From: Thermoanaerobaculia bacterium
GTDB taxonomy: Bacteria > Acidobacteriota > Thermoanaerobaculia > Multivoradales > JAHZIX01
Direction of reading: 5' to 3'
DNA length: 64,000 nt
Assembly (NCBI GenBank): GCA_027069135.1
Contig: JALXFE010000038.1
Span: 20,213-84,212, forward strand
Part shown: in pieces, positions 63,344 to 64,000 of the stretch
How positions within the stretch are numbered: the first letter of the stretch is position 1
Layout: each line of letters begins with the position of its first letter
Made by a program: the position numbers and the translations under genes
The notes under the pieces: model-generated
Seen by the model: only the letters and a program-made list of their open reading frames with translations
Databases searched by the model: none
What the model was told of the DNA's origin: nothing

Positions 63344-64000
63344 CCCCGGTGGAGGCAGCGAGGGCCCGCCTCGAGGCCCGGGATCACCGCGCCGCCCTGT
63401 GGTGCTTGGCCCTGCTCTACCGGCGGCCGAAGGTGTTTCGAGAAGCGCTGGAGACGCTCCCAAAGAGGGGCCAGGTGTTAGCCGGCCTTCGCCTCTACCT
63501 GCACTTTCTTCCGTATCTCGTTCTTCTTGTCGCTTTGAGCAGGGTGCTCCTCTTTGCCGGCTTCGGCCTAGAGCTGGAGCCTATCTCCGGAGCTGAGGGA
63601 CTCGCCGCTCACGGCGCTTGGATCGCCGTCGGGATCGCCTTCGGGATCGCCGTCGGGATCGCCGGAGGGATCGCCGGAGGGATCGCCGTCGGGATCGCCG
63701 GAGAGATCGCCGTCGGGATCGCCGTCGGGATCGCCGTCGGGATCGCCGTCGGGATCGCCGTCGGGATCGCCGTCGGGATCGCCGTCGGGATCGTCGGAGG
63801 GATCGCCGGAGGGATCGCCGGAGGGATCGCCGTCGGGATCGCCGGAGGGATCGCCGGAGGGATCGCCGGAGGGATCGCCGTCGGGATCGCCGGAGGGATC
63901 GCCGTCGGGATCGCCGGAGGGATCGCCGTCGGGATCGCCGGAGGGATCGCCGGAGGGATCGCCTTCTTTCTGGCCACGACCCGTGGCTTCTACTGGCCTC
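63340..64000 (+). CDS. Membrane protein with long GIAV/GIAG repeat (partial)
   Basis: Starts in the TIR stop codon (ATGA) and remains open to the right edge (220 codons). A helical, charged N-terminus (VEAARARLEARDHRAALWCLALLYRRPKVF) is followed by a hydrophobic helix (LYLHFLPYLVLLVALSRVLLFAGF), then from residue 95 to about 210 an uninterrupted run of IAVG/IAGG tetrapeptides, about 29 units, then FFLATTRGFYWP. Glycine at every fourth position gives a glycine-zipper surface; the stretch is long enough for five or six membrane crossings. One charged residue breaks it (IAGE at 63694-63705). No catalytic domain is visible in this part. I do not know the function; pore or membrane-docking effector of the TIR protein is a hypothesis. 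Confidence 0.8.
   Translation, partial: MTPVEAARARLEARDHRAALWCLALLYRRPKVFREALETLPKRGQVLAGLRLYLHFLPYLVLLVALSRVLLFAGFGLELEPISGAEGLAAHGAWIAVGIAFGIAVGIAGGIAGGIAVGIAGEIAVGIAVGIAVGIAVGIAVGIAVGIAVGIVGGIAGGIAGGIAVGIAGGIAGGIAGGIAVGIAGGIAVGIAGGIAVGIAGGIAGGIAFFLATTRGFYWP
63622..63969 (+). repeat. 12-bp tandem repeat inside the membrane-protein gene
   Basis: About 29 units of ATCGCCGTCGGG or ATCGCCGGAGGG in perfect phase with the reading frame. Seven identical IAVG units in a row occur at 63706-63789. The two versions differ by only GTC/GGA, so expansion has been recent. Unit length (4 codons) means slippage preserves the frame. Confidence 0.95.

Noticed and set aside
63622..63969. CRISPR-like array
   Set aside because: Units are 12 bases with no spacers and lie in frame in a gene. 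No CRISPR array or cas gene was seen anywhere in the window.
63609..63977. Minus-strand frame of PAIP/TAIP repeats
   Set aside because: Antisense of the 12-bp coding repeat; the plus frame is coupled to the TIR gene and has a sensible hydrophobic product.

Overview
The window is a gene-dense, GC-rich stretch of bacterial chromosome. It has short intergenic gaps, many ATGA/GTGA overlaps and frequent GTG/TTG starts. The gene mix suggests an Acidobacteriota-like, diderm, aerobic heterotroph: TonB-dependent receptors with a carboxypeptidase-regulatory N-terminus, a Ser/Thr kinase with PEGA domains beside PEGA/PDZ and TPR/NHL secreted proteins, Mpl muropeptide recycling, DUF1573, an S9 peptidase, and an F-type ATPase operon with signal-bearing b and c subunits. 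That assignment, possibly near Thermoanaerobaculia, is inference; no rRNA lies in the window.

Layout. 1-2.5 kb: Trk potassium uptake (trkA, trkH; trkH runs off the left edge). 2.7-6.6 kb: a TonB receptor, then three tRNAs and a small exported protein bracketed by two near-identical 165-bp repeats in opposite orientation. 6.67-11.5 kb: a cobalamin riboswitch controlling btuB-btuF-btuD-btuC. 11.5-18.1 kb: an accessory-looking stretch with an exported protein of unknown function, DinB, a WYL regulator, an alpha/beta-hydrolase relic, an unknown protein, a 40-residue peptide gene with its own terminator, and a TPR protein. 18.2-21.3 kb: pseudouridine synthase, FAH-family enzyme, small membrane proteins, Nudix and Rrf2. 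21.5-29.4 kb: complete ATP synthase operon on the minus strand (atpZ-atpI-like-BEFHAGDC). 29.6-40.1 kb: Na+ symporter, RDD and TPR proteins, mpl, DUF1573, rph, GerMN lipoprotein, AMIN-amidase. 40.3-43.1 kb: S9 peptidase fused to an FGE-like domain, then tRNA-Glu and a toxin-antitoxin pair. 44.6-52.4 kb: PEGA kinase, TPR/NHL protein, PEGA-PDZ protein and a radical SAM/SPASM protein. 52.5-61.1 kb: tyrosine/homogentisate degradation (unknown barrel-like protein, fahA, acetoacetyl-CoA synthetase, MarR regulator, hppD, hmgA). 61.1-64 kb: accessory island with a ParE-type toxin-antitoxin pair, a Uma2 nuclease-fold protein, and a TIR protein overlapping a membrane protein built from about 29 GIAV/GIAG tetrapeptides that runs off the right edge.

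How the parts connect. HppD makes homogentisate, HmgA opens the ring, FahA releases fumarate plus acetoacetate, and the acetoacetyl-CoA synthetase captures the acetoacetate; maleylacetoacetate isomerase is not in the window. Btu genes import cobalamin under riboswitch control. The most promising candidate for an undescribed system is the right-edge pair: a TIR protein whose C-terminal half looks like a P-loop-less STAND/AAA domain, translationally coupled to a glycine-zipper repeat membrane protein. A second candidate is a dispersed repeat family with inverted ends (TAGCAGCCCGTGGCA) that sits at or just beyond gene 3' ends and in two places supplies the stop codon.
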